Assembly: GCA_034520215.1 (NCBI GenBank)
Contig: JAXHNR010000001.1
Coordinates: 920,560 to 984,559 of the forward strand
Source of the DNA: Candidatus Krumholzibacteriota bacterium
Lineage (GTDB): Bacteria; Krumholzibacteriota; Krumholzibacteriia; Krumholzibacteriales; WJIX01
Direction of reading: 5' to 3'
DNA: 64,000 bases
Shown here: piece after piece, positions 44,229 to 53,157 of the stretch
Numbering within the stretch: position 1 is the stretch's first letter
Layout of the letters: the number at the start of each line of letters is the position of its first letter
Notes under the pieces: model-generated
Databases searched by the model: none
Told to the model about the DNA's origin: nothing
The model's input: only the letters and a program-made list of their open reading frames with translations
Program-made: the position numbers and the translations under genes

Positions 44229-45998
44229 ATGCGCCGGAAAAGAATAATCTGGCATATACTTCCCTATCATTTTCTCATAGTTATAATAGCCCTGGTGGCA
44301 GTTTCGTGGTACGCATCCGCAACTGTTAAGAATTTCTTTATCGAAGAGACCGGAAGAGGGCTGGAAGAACGGGCAAAACTTATCAAACTGCATATCTTAG
44401 GTGATCAATCAACCAATCTTCGTGATATTGAAACAATCGACGCTCTCTGCGATACTATCGGAGTGGTAGCCGGAATGAGGGTTACTCTTATACTGCCCTC
44501 GGGCAGGGTAGTGGGGGATTCCGATAAGGATCCCGCGATCATGGAAAATCACGCCAACCGCCCGGAGGTAATTTCGGCCTTTAAAGGGGGGACCGGTTCG
44601 TCCATTCGTTACAGCGAAACCCTTAAAAGGAACCAGCTATACGTGGCTGTTCCGGTAATCGAAGCGGGAAAGCTTGTTGCCGTTATAAGAACATCGGTTC
44701 ATCTGGGATCTCTCGAAGAGAGCCTCGGCTGGATGACCGGCAGGATATTCTGGGCGGGACTGGTAGCGGCTATCCTGGCTTTGATAGTGGGGGGGATTGT
44801 TTCCAGGAAGATTACCGGACCGCTAAAAGTTATAAGGAAAGGCGCAGAGCGCTTTGCCGGTGATGACCTCAGCTACCGGCTTCCCCAGCAGGGTCTTCTG
44901 GAAACTGACGTGCTGTCGGAAGTCATGAATGATATGGCCGAGCGCCTTGCTATAAGGATTGAGAATACCAGAAGGCAAAAGATGGAGCAGGAGGCGGTTT
45001 TCTTTAGTATGAATGAGGGGCTCCTGGTAGTAGATAAAGATGAAAAGATTATGAAGATGAATCCCCAGGCCAGGAAGATATTAGATACAGGGAACAGGGA
45101 TGTTGTAGGCAGTCCGATTCAGGAGGTGGTCAGGAATTACGAGGTGGAACAGCTGGCGAAAAAGTTAATAGCCGGAGAAAAGACAGAGGAGATAGAGATA
45201 AAGCTTGCCGAAGAGAGCTATTTCTCGGTCAGTGGGGCTACGCTTTACGGAAGAGAGGGTGAGAATCAGGGTGCTGTTATCATGCTCAGGGATATTGCCA
45301 GACTGAGGAAACTTGAGAATATCAGGCGCGATTTCGTTGCCAATGTTTCTCACGAACTCAGGACACCCATAACTACCGTTAAGGGTTTCGCCGAAACGCT
45401 GCTGGATGAGAAGGGAAGGGATCCGGAGAAACAGGAGCGTTTTCTCAGGATTATCAGCCGTCATGCAGACCGGATGAACTACATTATTGAAGACCTGCTA
45501 ACCCTGTCCCGTCTGCAGCAGACCCAGGGTGGGGAGGAGAGATTTCAGCTGCTCAATATACAGGATGTCCTGGATGAGACTCTCGATTTCTGTATGGCCA
45601 ACAGCGAAGATAAGAATATTGAAATTATTACGGAGTATCCAGAGGATCTATTTATCAGAGCGGTACCGGTTCTTATCAGCCAGGCGATATCCAATCTTGT
45701 GGATAATGCCATAAAGAACAGTGAACCGGGCGGTAAAGTCAAAATAGTGATCACTGAGGATGAGGAAAGTGTGTATATCGACGTAATAGACAATGGGAGG
45801 GGGATAGGTGAGAAGCACCTTTCCAGGATCTTCGAAAGGTTCTACCGGGTGGACCGGGCCAGAAGCAGAAGAGAAGGAGGAACCGGTCTCGGGCTTGCCA
45901 TAGTAAAGCATATAGCACAGGTTCACGGGGGGTGCGTGGAGGTGGAGAGTGAACTGGGGAAGGGCAGTAAATTCAGGATCGTAATACCCCGAAATTGA
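44229..45998 (+). CDS. phoR: Phosphate regulon sensor kinase PhoR
   Basis: 589 aa. Two transmembrane helices (about 9-30 and 172-195) around a periplasmic domain, HAMP (about 195-250), PAS (about 255-365), HisKA with H375 in NVSHELRTPITTVKGFAETLL, and HATPase with NLVDNAIKNS, DNGRGI, GGTGLGLAIVKHI. It phosphorylates PhoB and is inhibited by PstSCAB-PhoU when phosphate is plentiful. The larger periplasmic domain resembles Gram-positive and FCB PhoR more than the E. coli form. The ATG follows the phoB stop directly. Confidence 0.92.
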   Translation: MRRKRIIWHILPYHFLIVIIALVAVSWYASATVKNFFIEETGRGLEERAKLIKLHILGDQSTNLRDIETIDALCDTIGVVAGMRVTLILPSGRVVGDSDKDPAIMENHANRPEVISAFKGGTGSSIRYSETLKRNQLYVAVPVIEAGKLVAVIRTSVHLGSLEESLGWMTGRIFWAGLVAAILALIVGGIVSRKITGPLKVIRKGAERFAGDDLSYRLPQQGLLETDVLSEVMNDMAERLAIRIENTRRQKMEQEAVFFSMNEGLLVVDKDEKIMKMNPQARKILDTGNRDVVGSPIQEVVRNYEVEQLAKKLIAGEKTEEIEIKLAEESYFSVSGATLYGREGENQGAVIMLRDIARLRKLENIRRDFVANVSHELRTPITTVKGFAETLLDEKGRDPEKQERFLRIISRHADRMNYIIEDLLTLSRLQQTQGGEERFQLLNIQDVLDETLDFCMANSEDKNIEIITEYPEDLFIRAVPVLISQAISNLVDNAIKNSEPGGKVKIVITEDEESVYIDVIDNGRGIGEKHLSRIFERFYRVDRARSRREGGTGLGLAIVKHIAQVHGGCVEVESELGKGSKFRIVIPRN

Positions 45999-46012
45999 CC
46001 TGATATTAAATA

Positions 46013-46040
46013 TTAACGTATTCTTAACAATTTGCTAATA
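46013..46040 (+). promoter_or_regulatory. Putative Pho box (11-bp direct repeats)
   Basis: TTAACG (46013-46018), TTAACA (46024-46029) and CTAATA (46035-46040) recur at exact 11-bp steps, like PhoB/PhoP binding sites, 60 bp before pstS. Confidence 0.5.
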
Positions 46041-46099
46041 ATACAATAATGGATCGGGGCTATATTTGTTCGTAACTTAAACCAAGAGGAGGTACGAAC

Positions 46100-46960
46100 A
46101 TGATAAGATGGATCAGAATCTTTTCTTCGATTCTCTTATTAACATCGGCTCTGTCATTAGGAACTTCTGACAGTGCTTATGCTGGAAAAGCGGATAAGAT
46201 TGTTATCGACGGATCAACCACGGTTGGGCCGATAGCGAAAGCTTTTGCCGAGTATTATATGTCCAACAACAAAGATGTGAATATTACAGTAAGTGAATCA
46301 GGGAGTGGAAACGGAGCGAAAAGCCTTCTTAACAAAATGTGTAATATCGCTACCATGTCCCGTTTCATGAAGGACGGAGAATTCAGCGCCGCAGTCAAAA
46401 ACGGCATCATGCCGGTGGCCCATGTGGTGGCTGTTGACGGGATTGCTATGATAGTGCATCCGTCGAATCCGATCAAGGAACTCAGTGTAGAGAAAGTAAG
46501 AGAAATCTACAAGGGTAAGTATACTAACTGGAAGCAGTTGGGAGGCCCTGATGTGAAGATAGTTATGATCAGCCGAGACACCAACAGCGGTACCTACGAA
46601 ACCTTCGAGAAGCTGGTCATGAATAAGGAGAGGATAGAAGAGAATGCCGAATATGTCGGAAGTAACGGAGCCGTGCGTCAGAGGGTTCAGAGCACGCCGG
46701 CCGCGATAGGGTATGTGGGGCTCGGTTTTGTTGACCGCACCGTCAAAGCTCTCACTATAGAGGGTGTTTACCCTGACAGCAGATCGATAGCTTCGGGTGT
46801 ATATCCGATCGCCCGTCCGCTCTATATGTTCACCGACAGATACCCGAGATTGGGCACCCACCTGCACGCATTCATTACACTTTATCTGACACCGCGGGGG
46901 CAGGAGATCATAGAAGAGATCGGATTTATCCCGGTAACTCAGTATAAATATAATAAATGA
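46100..46960 (+). CDS. pstS: Phosphate ABC transporter substrate-binding protein PstS
   Basis: 286 aa. Signal peptide 1-28 (AYA cleavage site). Mature protein begins KIVIDGSTTVGPIAKAFAEYY with SESGSGNGAKSLL, SRDTNSGTYETFEKLV and GAVRQRVQSTPAAIGYVGLGF, the phosphate-binding residues of PstS. A strong AGGAGGT site precedes the ATG, and a putative Pho box lies upstream. It captures phosphate in the periplasm. It overlaps pstC by ATGA. Confidence 0.93.
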   Translation: MIRWIRIFSSILLLTSALSLGTSDSAYAGKADKIVIDGSTTVGPIAKAFAEYYMSNNKDVNITVSESGSGNGAKSLLNKMCNIATMSRFMKDGEFSAAVKNGIMPVAHVVAVDGIAMIVHPSNPIKELSVEKVREIYKGKYTNWKQLGGPDVKIVMISRDTNSGTYETFEKLVMNKERIEENAEYVGSNGAVRQRVQSTPAAIGYVGLGFVDRTVKALTIEGVYPDSRSIASGVYPIARPLYMFTDRYPRLGTHLHAFITLYLTPRGQEIIEEIGFIPVTQYKYNK

Positions 46961-48150
46961 ATAAGGACATGAACGGTTATAAAGTCGGAAAAAATTACCG
47001 CGAGAAGATTTCTTCCCCGAATATTTCGGGGAAGAATCTTCTTATGAGTGATGAAAAGAGGTGGTTCAGGCGTATAGGTTCTTTGACCGGCAAATCGATT
47101 CTGGCCGTGATTGCATCTGTATCGCTTCTTGCACTTTTCTTTATATTTTTCTTTATCATCAGGGATGCTCTTCCGTTCTTTCGCCTGGAAGGTGTAAAGA
47201 ATTTCTTTACAAGTACAGCATGGTATCCCTCAAGGGAAAACCCGGAATTCGGCGCCCTGGCGATCTTTGTGGGGAGCGCCCTGGTGACGCTGGGGGCGGT
47301 AGTAGTTTCGGTTCCGCTCGGCATTCTTGCGGCACTCTGCCTCAGTGATATTCTGCCCTTTACTTCCAGACAGTACGTCAAGCCGGTAATAGAGATGTTG
47401 GCTGCTATCCCTTCTGTTGTATACGGATTCTTCGCTCTGATTGTATTCGCGCCCTATTTGCAGGAGAAGGGCGGCGCGGCGCTATCAATGGGAACCTGGA
47501 TTGTTCTTACTCCGCTGGCACTCGTATTGTCGGTTATCCTTGGCGATATTCTGAGCTCCAGGGCGGGTAAAGCAGAGAAGAAGTTGAGGAGAGTAATCTT
47601 CGCTATGATTATTGCCGTAATTTCAATATGGGGCATATACTCTCTCAGTGATTTTTTCTCCGGTATCAAGGTAGTGAGCGGTACCAACGTTTTTAACGTC
47701 TCGATCATTCTGGGTATTATGGCTTTACCCTTAATAGTGAGTGTTTCCGAGGATGCCTTGAGTGCCGTGGGTAGAGATATGCGGGAGGGCAGCTACGCTC
47801 TGGGGGCAACCAGAGCGGAAACACTGCTTAAAGTAATAGTACCGGCGGCAAGGAGCGGGATATTCGCTGCTATCATCCTAGGGGTTATGAGAGCTCTGGG
47901 TGAGACTATGGTGGTATGGATGGCATCCGGGAACGCAGCCAGTATACCGGAGCCATGGTTCAATTTAATGGAACCGGTAAGGACACTTACGGCAACCATA
48001 GCCGGGGACATGGGAGAGGCAGATCAGGTAACCGGTTCGTCCCGCTACTATGTGCTTTTTGCCATGGCGATGTGTCTTTTGATCTTCGCGTTTATTTCAA
48101 ATATGGTAAGCGAACATTTCGCGAAGAAGGCGAGGGGAATGTCGAAATAG
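46957..48150 (+). CDS. pstC: Phosphate ABC transporter permease PstC
   Basis: 397 aa. A cytoplasmic N-terminal extension of about 45 residues, then six to eight transmembrane helices. Permease motif: EDALSAVGRDMREGSYALGATRAETLLKVIVPAARSGIFAA (the EAA loop contacting PstB). Also MLAAIPSVVYGFFALIVFAP, typical of PstC, and GETMVVWMASG. It is longer than the usual 300-330 residues because of the N-terminal extension and a loop near 205-245. The ATG overlaps the pstS stop. Confidence 0.92.
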   Translation: MNKDMNGYKVGKNYREKISSPNISGKNLLMSDEKRWFRRIGSLTGKSILAVIASVSLLALFFIFFFIIRDALPFFRLEGVKNFFTSTAWYPSRENPEFGALAIFVGSALVTLGAVVVSVPLGILAALCLSDILPFTSRQYVKPVIEMLAAIPSVVYGFFALIVFAPYLQEKGGAALSMGTWIVLTPLALVLSVILGDILSSRAGKAEKKLRRVIFAMIIAVISIWGIYSLSDFFSGIKVVSGTNVFNVSIILGIMALPLIVSVSEDALSAVGRDMREGSYALGATRAETLLKVIVPAARSGIFAAIILGVMRALGETMVVWMASGNAASIPEPWFNLMEPVRTLTATIAGDMGEADQVTGSSRYYVLFAMAMCLLIFAFISNMVSEHFAKKARGMSK

Positions 48151-48183
48151 ATATAGATTAATTCTGAACAGAAAGATTTGAAG

Positions 48184-49530
48184 ATGGAGATTCAAAGCAG
48201 AAAATTATTAAATATATCGTTCACCTCGGTGGGCGTTATGGCGATATTGCTGATGGCGATATCGCTGGTTGTGCTGCTCTTCCCGATCTTCATGAAAGGT
48301 ATGGGGGCCTTTGTGTTCAGAGAAACAGTGGAGAACCGGGAACTGATGCTGCAGAGATTCGGACGGGGTAACAGGGAAGAGGTGATGGCGGATGTACGTG
48401 AAACGGAAGCGGCCAGAAAACCGGTCTATGAACTGATGGAGCGGTTCGAAGAAGAAATGTCGAAAGCGGATTCAGAATTCCGGAGAAAATACCGGAGTGA
48501 ATACGGAGATATCAAGGAGATGATAGGTGAACTTCTGGGGCCCGGGCCGGGCGACAGGGAAGGGGCGCTTATAAGAAAAAGATATGGCAAAGTGCGTATG
48601 GACAGAGCCCTTGCCAAACTGGATCAAATACTCAAAGTTGAAACTTACGACTATTCCGATACGTCCAGTATGGGGAAGAAGGTACTCAAGCCCAGAAGAG
48701 AAATCTTCAGCGGAACTACTCTTGAACCTGTCTTTACGATCCTTGAAAAAGATATAAATAAGATGATGAAGCCGGGGCTTAAATTTTACTGGCGTTTCCT
48801 GTTTGATAAATCGCAGGATGCCCACTTCTTTGGCGGGATCTGGCCGGAGGTGCTGGGAACGCTCTACCTTTCGATTGGGGCGATGATATTCGCCATACCT
48901 TTCGGCATTGTCGCCGCCATTTATCTTGCTGAATATGCCGGGGAAGGCAGGCTTACAAGATTGATAAGAGTATCAATAAGCTCCCTTGCCGGAGTCCCCA
49001 GCATAGTATTCGGACTATTCGGGCTGGCATTCTTTATAAATACCATGAATATTTCGAACTCGAAGAGCGTTATGGCGGGATCACTGACCCTCGCTCTTCT
49101 GGTTCTTCCGATAATAATACGTGCTTCGGAGGAAGCGATTAAATCGGTGCCCAGGGGGTACAGAGAAGCTGCAATGAGCTTGGGTGGGGGGAAATGGCAC
49201 ACTATAATATCAGTGGTCCTTCCCGCGGCACTTCCCGGCATCCTGACCAGTATCATAGTCAGCCTGGGAAGGGCTGCCGGCGAGACAGCGCCGATCATCT
49301 TTACAGCGGCTGTGAGCGTGGGTAAACCGCTGGCAATCTGGCAGACTTTATCTCAGCCCACTCCAGCACTACCCTGGAGCGTGTACAATCTCGCTACAGA
49401 GCACGAGGCGGTCAATGAGATACGCCACGTTCAGTACGGGATGGTTCTGACACTAGTAGTTCTTGTTTTGCTTTTAAATCTTACAGCTATTATTATACGC
49501 AAGAGGGTTTCAAAGAAACTCAGAAGATAA
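48184..49530 (+). CDS. pstA: Phosphate ABC transporter permease PstA with large periplasmic insert
   Basis: About 448 aa against about 290 usually. TM1 (about 14-38) is followed by some 170 charged, mostly helical residues (about 40-215) before the permease core starts at GTLYLSIGAMIFAIPFG. The core is normal: SSLAGVPSIVFGLFGLAFF, the EAA loop ASEEAIKSVPRGYREAAMSLGG and GRAAGETAPIIFTAA. The insert would face the periplasm and may contact PstS or PhoR. TTG 48178 is an alternative start. Confidence 0.88.
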   Translation: MEIQSRKLLNISFTSVGVMAILLMAISLVVLLFPIFMKGMGAFVFRETVENRELMLQRFGRGNREEVMADVRETEAARKPVYELMERFEEEMSKADSEFRRKYRSEYGDIKEMIGELLGPGPGDREGALIRKRYGKVRMDRALAKLDQILKVETYDYSDTSSMGKKVLKPRREIFSGTTLEPVFTILEKDINKMMKPGLKFYWRFLFDKSQDAHFFGGIWPEVLGTLYLSIGAMIFAIPFGIVAAIYLAEYAGEGRLTRLIRVSISSLAGVPSIVFGLFGLAFFINTMNISNSKSVMAGSLTLALLVLPIIIRASEEAIKSVPRGYREAAMSLGGGKWHTIISVVLPAALPGILTSIIVSLGRAAGETAPIIFTAAVSVGKPLAIWQTLSQPTPALPWSVYNLATEHEAVNEIRHVQYGMVLTLVVLVLLLNLTAIIIRKRVSKKLRR

Positions 49531-49545
49531 AGAGGATTTGGCCGC

Positions 49546-50322
49546 ATGAATGAAGAGGGAATTAACGGAAACAAGCTGATAACCACGGACGATTTCAGCG
49601 TCTTCTACGGCAGCAATGAGGCTGTGTGTGGTGTTACGATGGGGGTCAGAGCCGGAATGGTTACCGCCATTATCGGGCCGAGCGGGTGTGGGAAGAGTAC
49701 CTTACTGAGATCGATAAACAGGATGAACGACCTGATACCCGGCTGCCGGGTGAAGGGTAAGCTGATGATTGACGACCAGGATATTAATATTCCGAAGGTA
49801 GACGTGGTGACCCTGAGGAAGAATGTGGGGATGGTTTTCCAGAAACCGAACCCCTTTCCCAAAAGTGTGTTCGATAACGTTGCTTACGGCCCCAAAATAC
49901 ACGGTATCAAATCCAGGGGTAAGCTTTCGGATATAGTGAGAAACAGTCTTCAGCAGGCGGCTTTATGGGATGAGGTGAAGGATAGGCTGGATCATAACGC
50001 CCTGGATCTTTCCGGGGGGCAGCAGCAGAGGCTCTGCATTGCCAGGGCTATTGCTATCAAGCCCAGCATACTGCTTATGGATGAACCGGCGTCCGCCCTG
50101 GACCCCACATCCACAGGTAAGATCGAAGATTTAATAGATGATCTCAGGGGCGATTATACTATAGTTATAGTTACTCATAATATGCAGCAGGCCGCGCGGG
50201 TTTCAGATTATACCGCGTTCCTGTACGAGGGAGAATTAATTGAATACGGGGAAACCGGAAAAATGTTTACCAATCCGGAGAAAAAAACAACAGAAGATTA
50301 TATTACCGGAAGGTTCGGATAG
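49546..50322 (+). CDS. pstB: Phosphate ABC transporter ATP-binding protein PstB
   Basis: 258 aa, full length. Walker [11 protein letters not shown]-loop [21 protein letters not shown] (the PstB-specific form), signature [16 protein letters not shown], Walker [14 protein letters not shown]-loop [13 protein letters not shown]. It powers phosphate import through PstCA. It starts 15 bp after pstA and ends 9 bp before phoU. Confidence 0.96.
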   Translation: MNEEGINGNKLITTDDFSVFYGSNEAVCGVTMGVRAGMVTAIIGPSGCGKSTLLRSINRMNDLIPGCRVKGKLMIDDQDINIPKVDVVTLRKNVGMVFQKPNPFPKSVFDNVAYGPKIHGIKSRGKLSDIVRNSLQQAALWDEVKDRLDHNALDLSGGQQQRLCIARAIAIKPSILLMDEPASALDPTSTGKIEDLIDDLRGDYTIVIVTHNMQQAARVSDYTAFLYEGELIEYGETGKMFTNPEKKTTEDYITGRFG

Positions 50323-50331
50323 GGGGATATA

Positions 50332-50994
50332 TTGAAGATACACTTAAGAAAAGAGATAGATCAATTGAAGAAAGAACTGCTGAGTCTCAGTTCGATTGTA
50401 GAAAACAATCTCGAAGAAGCAGTCAGCGCGCTTATCGAAAGAGAACCTGAGAAAGCCCGGGATGTAATGAGCAGGGATTCAAAGGTCGATCTCAAGGAAG
50501 TTGAAATAGAAGAGGAATGCTTAAAGGTACTGGCTCTTCACCAGCCCGTTGCCATTGACCTCCGGCTGATAGTATCGATAATGAAGATCAATGATAACCT
50601 GGAGAGAATAGGAGACCTGGCCACCAATATAGCAGAGAGGGCCGCTTTCCTGTCCACCAGGAGCGAGTGCGAGATAAGTATGGACTTTGCTAAGATGTCA
50701 GGGAAGGTTATATCCATGCTTTCCAGAGCTCTCGATTCGTTGGTTAAGGAGGATCCCAAACTGGCGTGGGAGGTCTGCGGCGATGATGATGAAGTTGATA
50801 ATATGAACAGGAATATGTACATAGCGGTTCAGGAAGGAATAAAGAAGCATCCCCATATGATGGAGGAAATTATACACATGCTTTCTGTTTCAAGGCACCT
50901 CGAGAGAATAGGAGACCTGGCAACCAATATCGCCGAGGATGTTATATACATGATCGAGGGAAGGATAGTTCGCCACAATCCGGAGAATTACTAA
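50332..50994 (+). CDS. phoU: Phosphate transport regulator PhoU
   Basis: 220 aa, two PhoU three-helix repeats. Each carries the metal-binding pattern: IMKINDNLERIGDLATNIAE (about 82-101) and MLSVSRHLERIGDLATNIAED (about 183-203). TTG start with an AGGGGG site upstream. PhoU links PstB to PhoR and keeps the regulon off when phosphate is high. It is the last gene of the higher-GC block. Confidence 0.94.
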   Translation: MKIHLRKEIDQLKKELLSLSSIVENNLEEAVSALIEREPEKARDVMSRDSKVDLKEVEIEEECLKVLALHQPVAIDLRLIVSIMKINDNLERIGDLATNIAERAAFLSTRSECEISMDFAKMSGKVISMLSRALDSLVKEDPKLAWEVCGDDDEVDNMNRNMYIAVQEGIKKHPHMMEEIIHMLSVSRHLERIGDLATNIAEDVIYMIEGRIVRHNPENY

Positions 50995-51046
50995 GGTACT
51001 TAGATTCATAAATAGATTAACCTATAAACGGAGGAATATTATACAA

Positions 51047-51949
51047 ATGAAATATAGATTACTGGTAATTGGAATTCTGATCGTTGAATTATTATCAATA
51101 TTTACACTGACCGGTAGTGTAAATGCCGTATCATCGGATCAACAGAGCAGTGAAGACAGCTTATGGGCAGATAGTGAGGAAGGCAAGGAATATGATAATA
51201 ATGTTGAAGGGTATGAAATCGTAAAACCCGTTCCGGAGGTAGTTCCTTTCGGCGTAGGGGAAAAGTTTGAATTTTCCCTTCAATACGGGTTAATATATGC
51301 CGGAGATGCTACTCTGGAAATTAGAAATATAGCTGTTCTGGATTCTGTAAAGAGTTATCATATCTTTTCGACGGCAAGATCGAATAGAGCTTTTGACCTT
51401 GTTTTTAAGGTTCGCGATCATCATGAATCATTTATGGATTACGACAATCTGTATTCTCTCAGATTCGAAAAACACATCCGCGAAGGAAAATTCCGTAAAG
51501 ACGAAATAGTTGATTTCGAACAGGAAAATCATTTGGCTGTTTACAAGGATAAAAATGTAATGATACCGCCGAATACACACGATTTTCTAACTGCTTTTTA
51601 TTTTATTAGGACCGTTCCGTTGATTCCAGGGCAGGCAGTGTTTCTGGCTAATCATAGCGGTAAAAAGAATTATCCTATCTATGTCAAGGTGATAAGGAAA
51701 GAAGAAGTAAGTGTGCCTGCAGGAGATTTCAAGTGCGTAGTAATAGAACCGGTACTAAAGACAAGCGGCATTTTTAAGCAAAGTGGAAAATTGACAATCT
51801 GGCTGACTGATGATACTGTCAAAATGCCCGTTTTACTGCGTTCAAAGGTGTTGGTTGGATCCTTTGAAGCCAGGTTAAAGAGATACGAACTAACTGATAA
51901 GGAGCACCGGGTTCCGGATATTTCAAGGAGAGCTGTTAATGTCAGGTAA
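51047..51949 (+). CDS. DUF3108-family secreted protein
   Basis: 300 aa. Signal peptide about 1-27, an acidic linker, then a DUF3108 beta domain: FGVGEKFEFSLQYGLIYAGDATLEI, DLVFKVRDHHESFMDYDNLYSLRFEKHIREGKF, HDFLTAFYFIRTVPLIPGQ and VPAGDFKCVVIEPVLK. Family members are periplasmic or outer-membrane-associated and uncharacterised, often near lipid or polysaccharide genes. GGAGG lies upstream of the ATG. The next gene starts inside its last four codons, so the two are coupled. Confidence 0.82.
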   Translation: MKYRLLVIGILIVELLSIFTLTGSVNAVSSDQQSSEDSLWADSEEGKEYDNNVEGYEIVKPVPEVVPFGVGEKFEFSLQYGLIYAGDATLEIRNIAVLDSVKSYHIFSTARSNRAFDLVFKVRDHHESFMDYDNLYSLRFEKHIREGKFRKDEIVDFEQENHLAVYKDKNVMIPPNTHDFLTAFYFIRTVPLIPGQAVFLANHSGKKNYPIYVKVIRKEEVSVPAGDFKCVVIEPVLKTSGIFKQSGKLTIWLTDDTVKMPVLLRSKVLVGSFEARLKRYELTDKEHRVPDISRRAVNVR

Positions 51950-52886
51950 GTATGAAGAAATTGACCTTGAAAATGTGAAAGCTTTTTCAATAGATGAAAG
52001 AGTAAGCAAGGTTCGTCAAGCGGACTTTGGAAAACCGGTTAAGGGAGGTAAACCTTTCAAGAGATGGGTAGATTCACTTCCTGATCAGTTAGCCGTGAAA
52101 GAGTTAGGGAAACTCGTCTTTGCCATGAGAAAGGCATTATCTAGAAAAAAGTATGAAATAATATGGATGATGGGCGCGCACGTAATAAAATGCGGTCTTT
52201 CGCCATATCTTATTGAGCTTATTAAAAAGAAATATATAACTGCTATCGGAACTAATGGGGCGTCGGTTATACACGACCTCGAAATTGCTTTCTTTGGTGT
52301 AACATCTGAAAATGTTTCTTTAGGACTTGACGAAGGAAAATTTGGATTTACCGAAGAAACAGCCGACCTCGCGTTTGAAGCTATAGAGAGGGGTTATCGG
52401 GAGGAGCTTGGATTGGGAGAAGCTATTGGAAAATTTATTATTGATGAAAAAGCGAAATGGGCTGGAAGCAGTATCTTAGCTCAAGCTTATAGATTTGATA
52501 TCCCTTTTACCGTTCATTTGGCTATTGGAACTGATATTCTCCACCAACACCCGGGTTTTAACGGATCGATGTGGGGAGACATGTCGCACAGAGATTTTCG
52601 GATATTTGCCGCTAAAATAAGGAATCTGGGTGAAAATGGAGGGGTCGTTCTCAACACGGGTTCTGCTGTCATTATGCCCGAGGTCTTTTTGAAATCCTTT
52701 AGTATAGCAAGAAATATCGGTGTAGATTTTAAAGATATCACGATGTGCAACATGGACATGATTAATCACTACAGGCCAACACAGAATGTTTTATGCAGAC
52801 CTTCCGCTTTCGGAGGAGAGTCAATATCCTTGACGGGACATCATGAAATTATGATACCCTTGCTGTATTCATCGCTGTTATCATAA
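51939..52886 (+). CDS. Deoxyhypusine-synthase-like protein
   Basis: 315 aa. The fold pattern follows deoxyhypusine synthase: IIWMMGAHVIKCGLSPYLIELI, ITAIGTNGASVIHDLEIAFFG (NAD-binding-like), SSILAQAYRFDIPFTVHLAIGTDILHQHPGF, and GGVVLNTGSAVIMPEVFLKS. Bacterial homologues cannot act on eIF5A, and some make homospermidine or an unknown product. I do not see the FDGSD and catalytic-Lys segment of true DHS; NMDMINHYRPTQNVLCRPS stands in that region. AGGAG precedes the ATG, which overlaps the DUF3108 gene by 11 bp. Function is open. Confidence 0.55.
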   Translation: MSGKYEEIDLENVKAFSIDERVSKVRQADFGKPVKGGKPFKRWVDSLPDQLAVKELGKLVFAMRKALSRKKYEIIWMMGAHVIKCGLSPYLIELIKKKYITAIGTNGASVIHDLEIAFFGVTSENVSLGLDEGKFGFTEETADLAFEAIERGYREELGLGEAIGKFIIDEKAKWAGSSILAQAYRFDIPFTVHLAIGTDILHQHPGFNGSMWGDMSHRDFRIFAAKIRNLGENGGVVLNTGSAVIMPEVFLKSFSIARNIGVDFKDITMCNMDMINHYRPTQNVLCRPSAFGGESISLTGHHEIMIPLLYSSLLS

Positions 52887-52968
52887 CAGCTCAGCTGCAA
52901 AAATAGAGTTTTATTATTTTTAATCTGTCTTGTAATAATAAATATTTTATAGGAATAGATACTTTGGG

Positions 52969-52998
52969 TTGACAGAAAAGCAATTAATATGGTATAGT
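52969..52998 (+). promoter_or_regulatory. Sigma70-type promoter of the polysaccharide operon
   Basis: TTGACA (52969-52974), 18-bp spacer, TATAGT (52993-52998). Transcription would start near 53005, giving a leader of about 150 nt before the sugar transferase gene. Confidence 0.6.
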
Positions 52999-53108
52999 GT
53001 AGAAAATAGGAGGTATTCATAATATAAACGTTTGCTAATGTTGATAACATCGTAGTTTAGGTTTGGCGCTTATCGGGTGTTATGTAATTGAGGCAGACGT
53101 ATTTTTGT

Positions 53109-53137
53109 ATGCCCGGGCCTGATAAGAGCCTGGGCAT
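53109..53137 (+). other. Stem-loop in the polysaccharide operon leader
   Basis: ATGCCCGGGC (53109-53118) pairs with GCCTGGGCAT (53128-53137): a 10-bp GC-rich stem with one G-T pair and a 9-base loop, 20 bases before the start codon at 53158. A TTTGATTT tail follows, so it may act as a weak attenuator. Confidence 0.5.
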
Positions 53138-53157
53138 TTGATTTACTGGAGGATAAA

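Noticed and set aside
53005-53157. c-di-GMP riboswitch in the polysaccharide leader
   Set aside because: I looked for the GEMM core and did not find it; only a simple stem-loop is supported.
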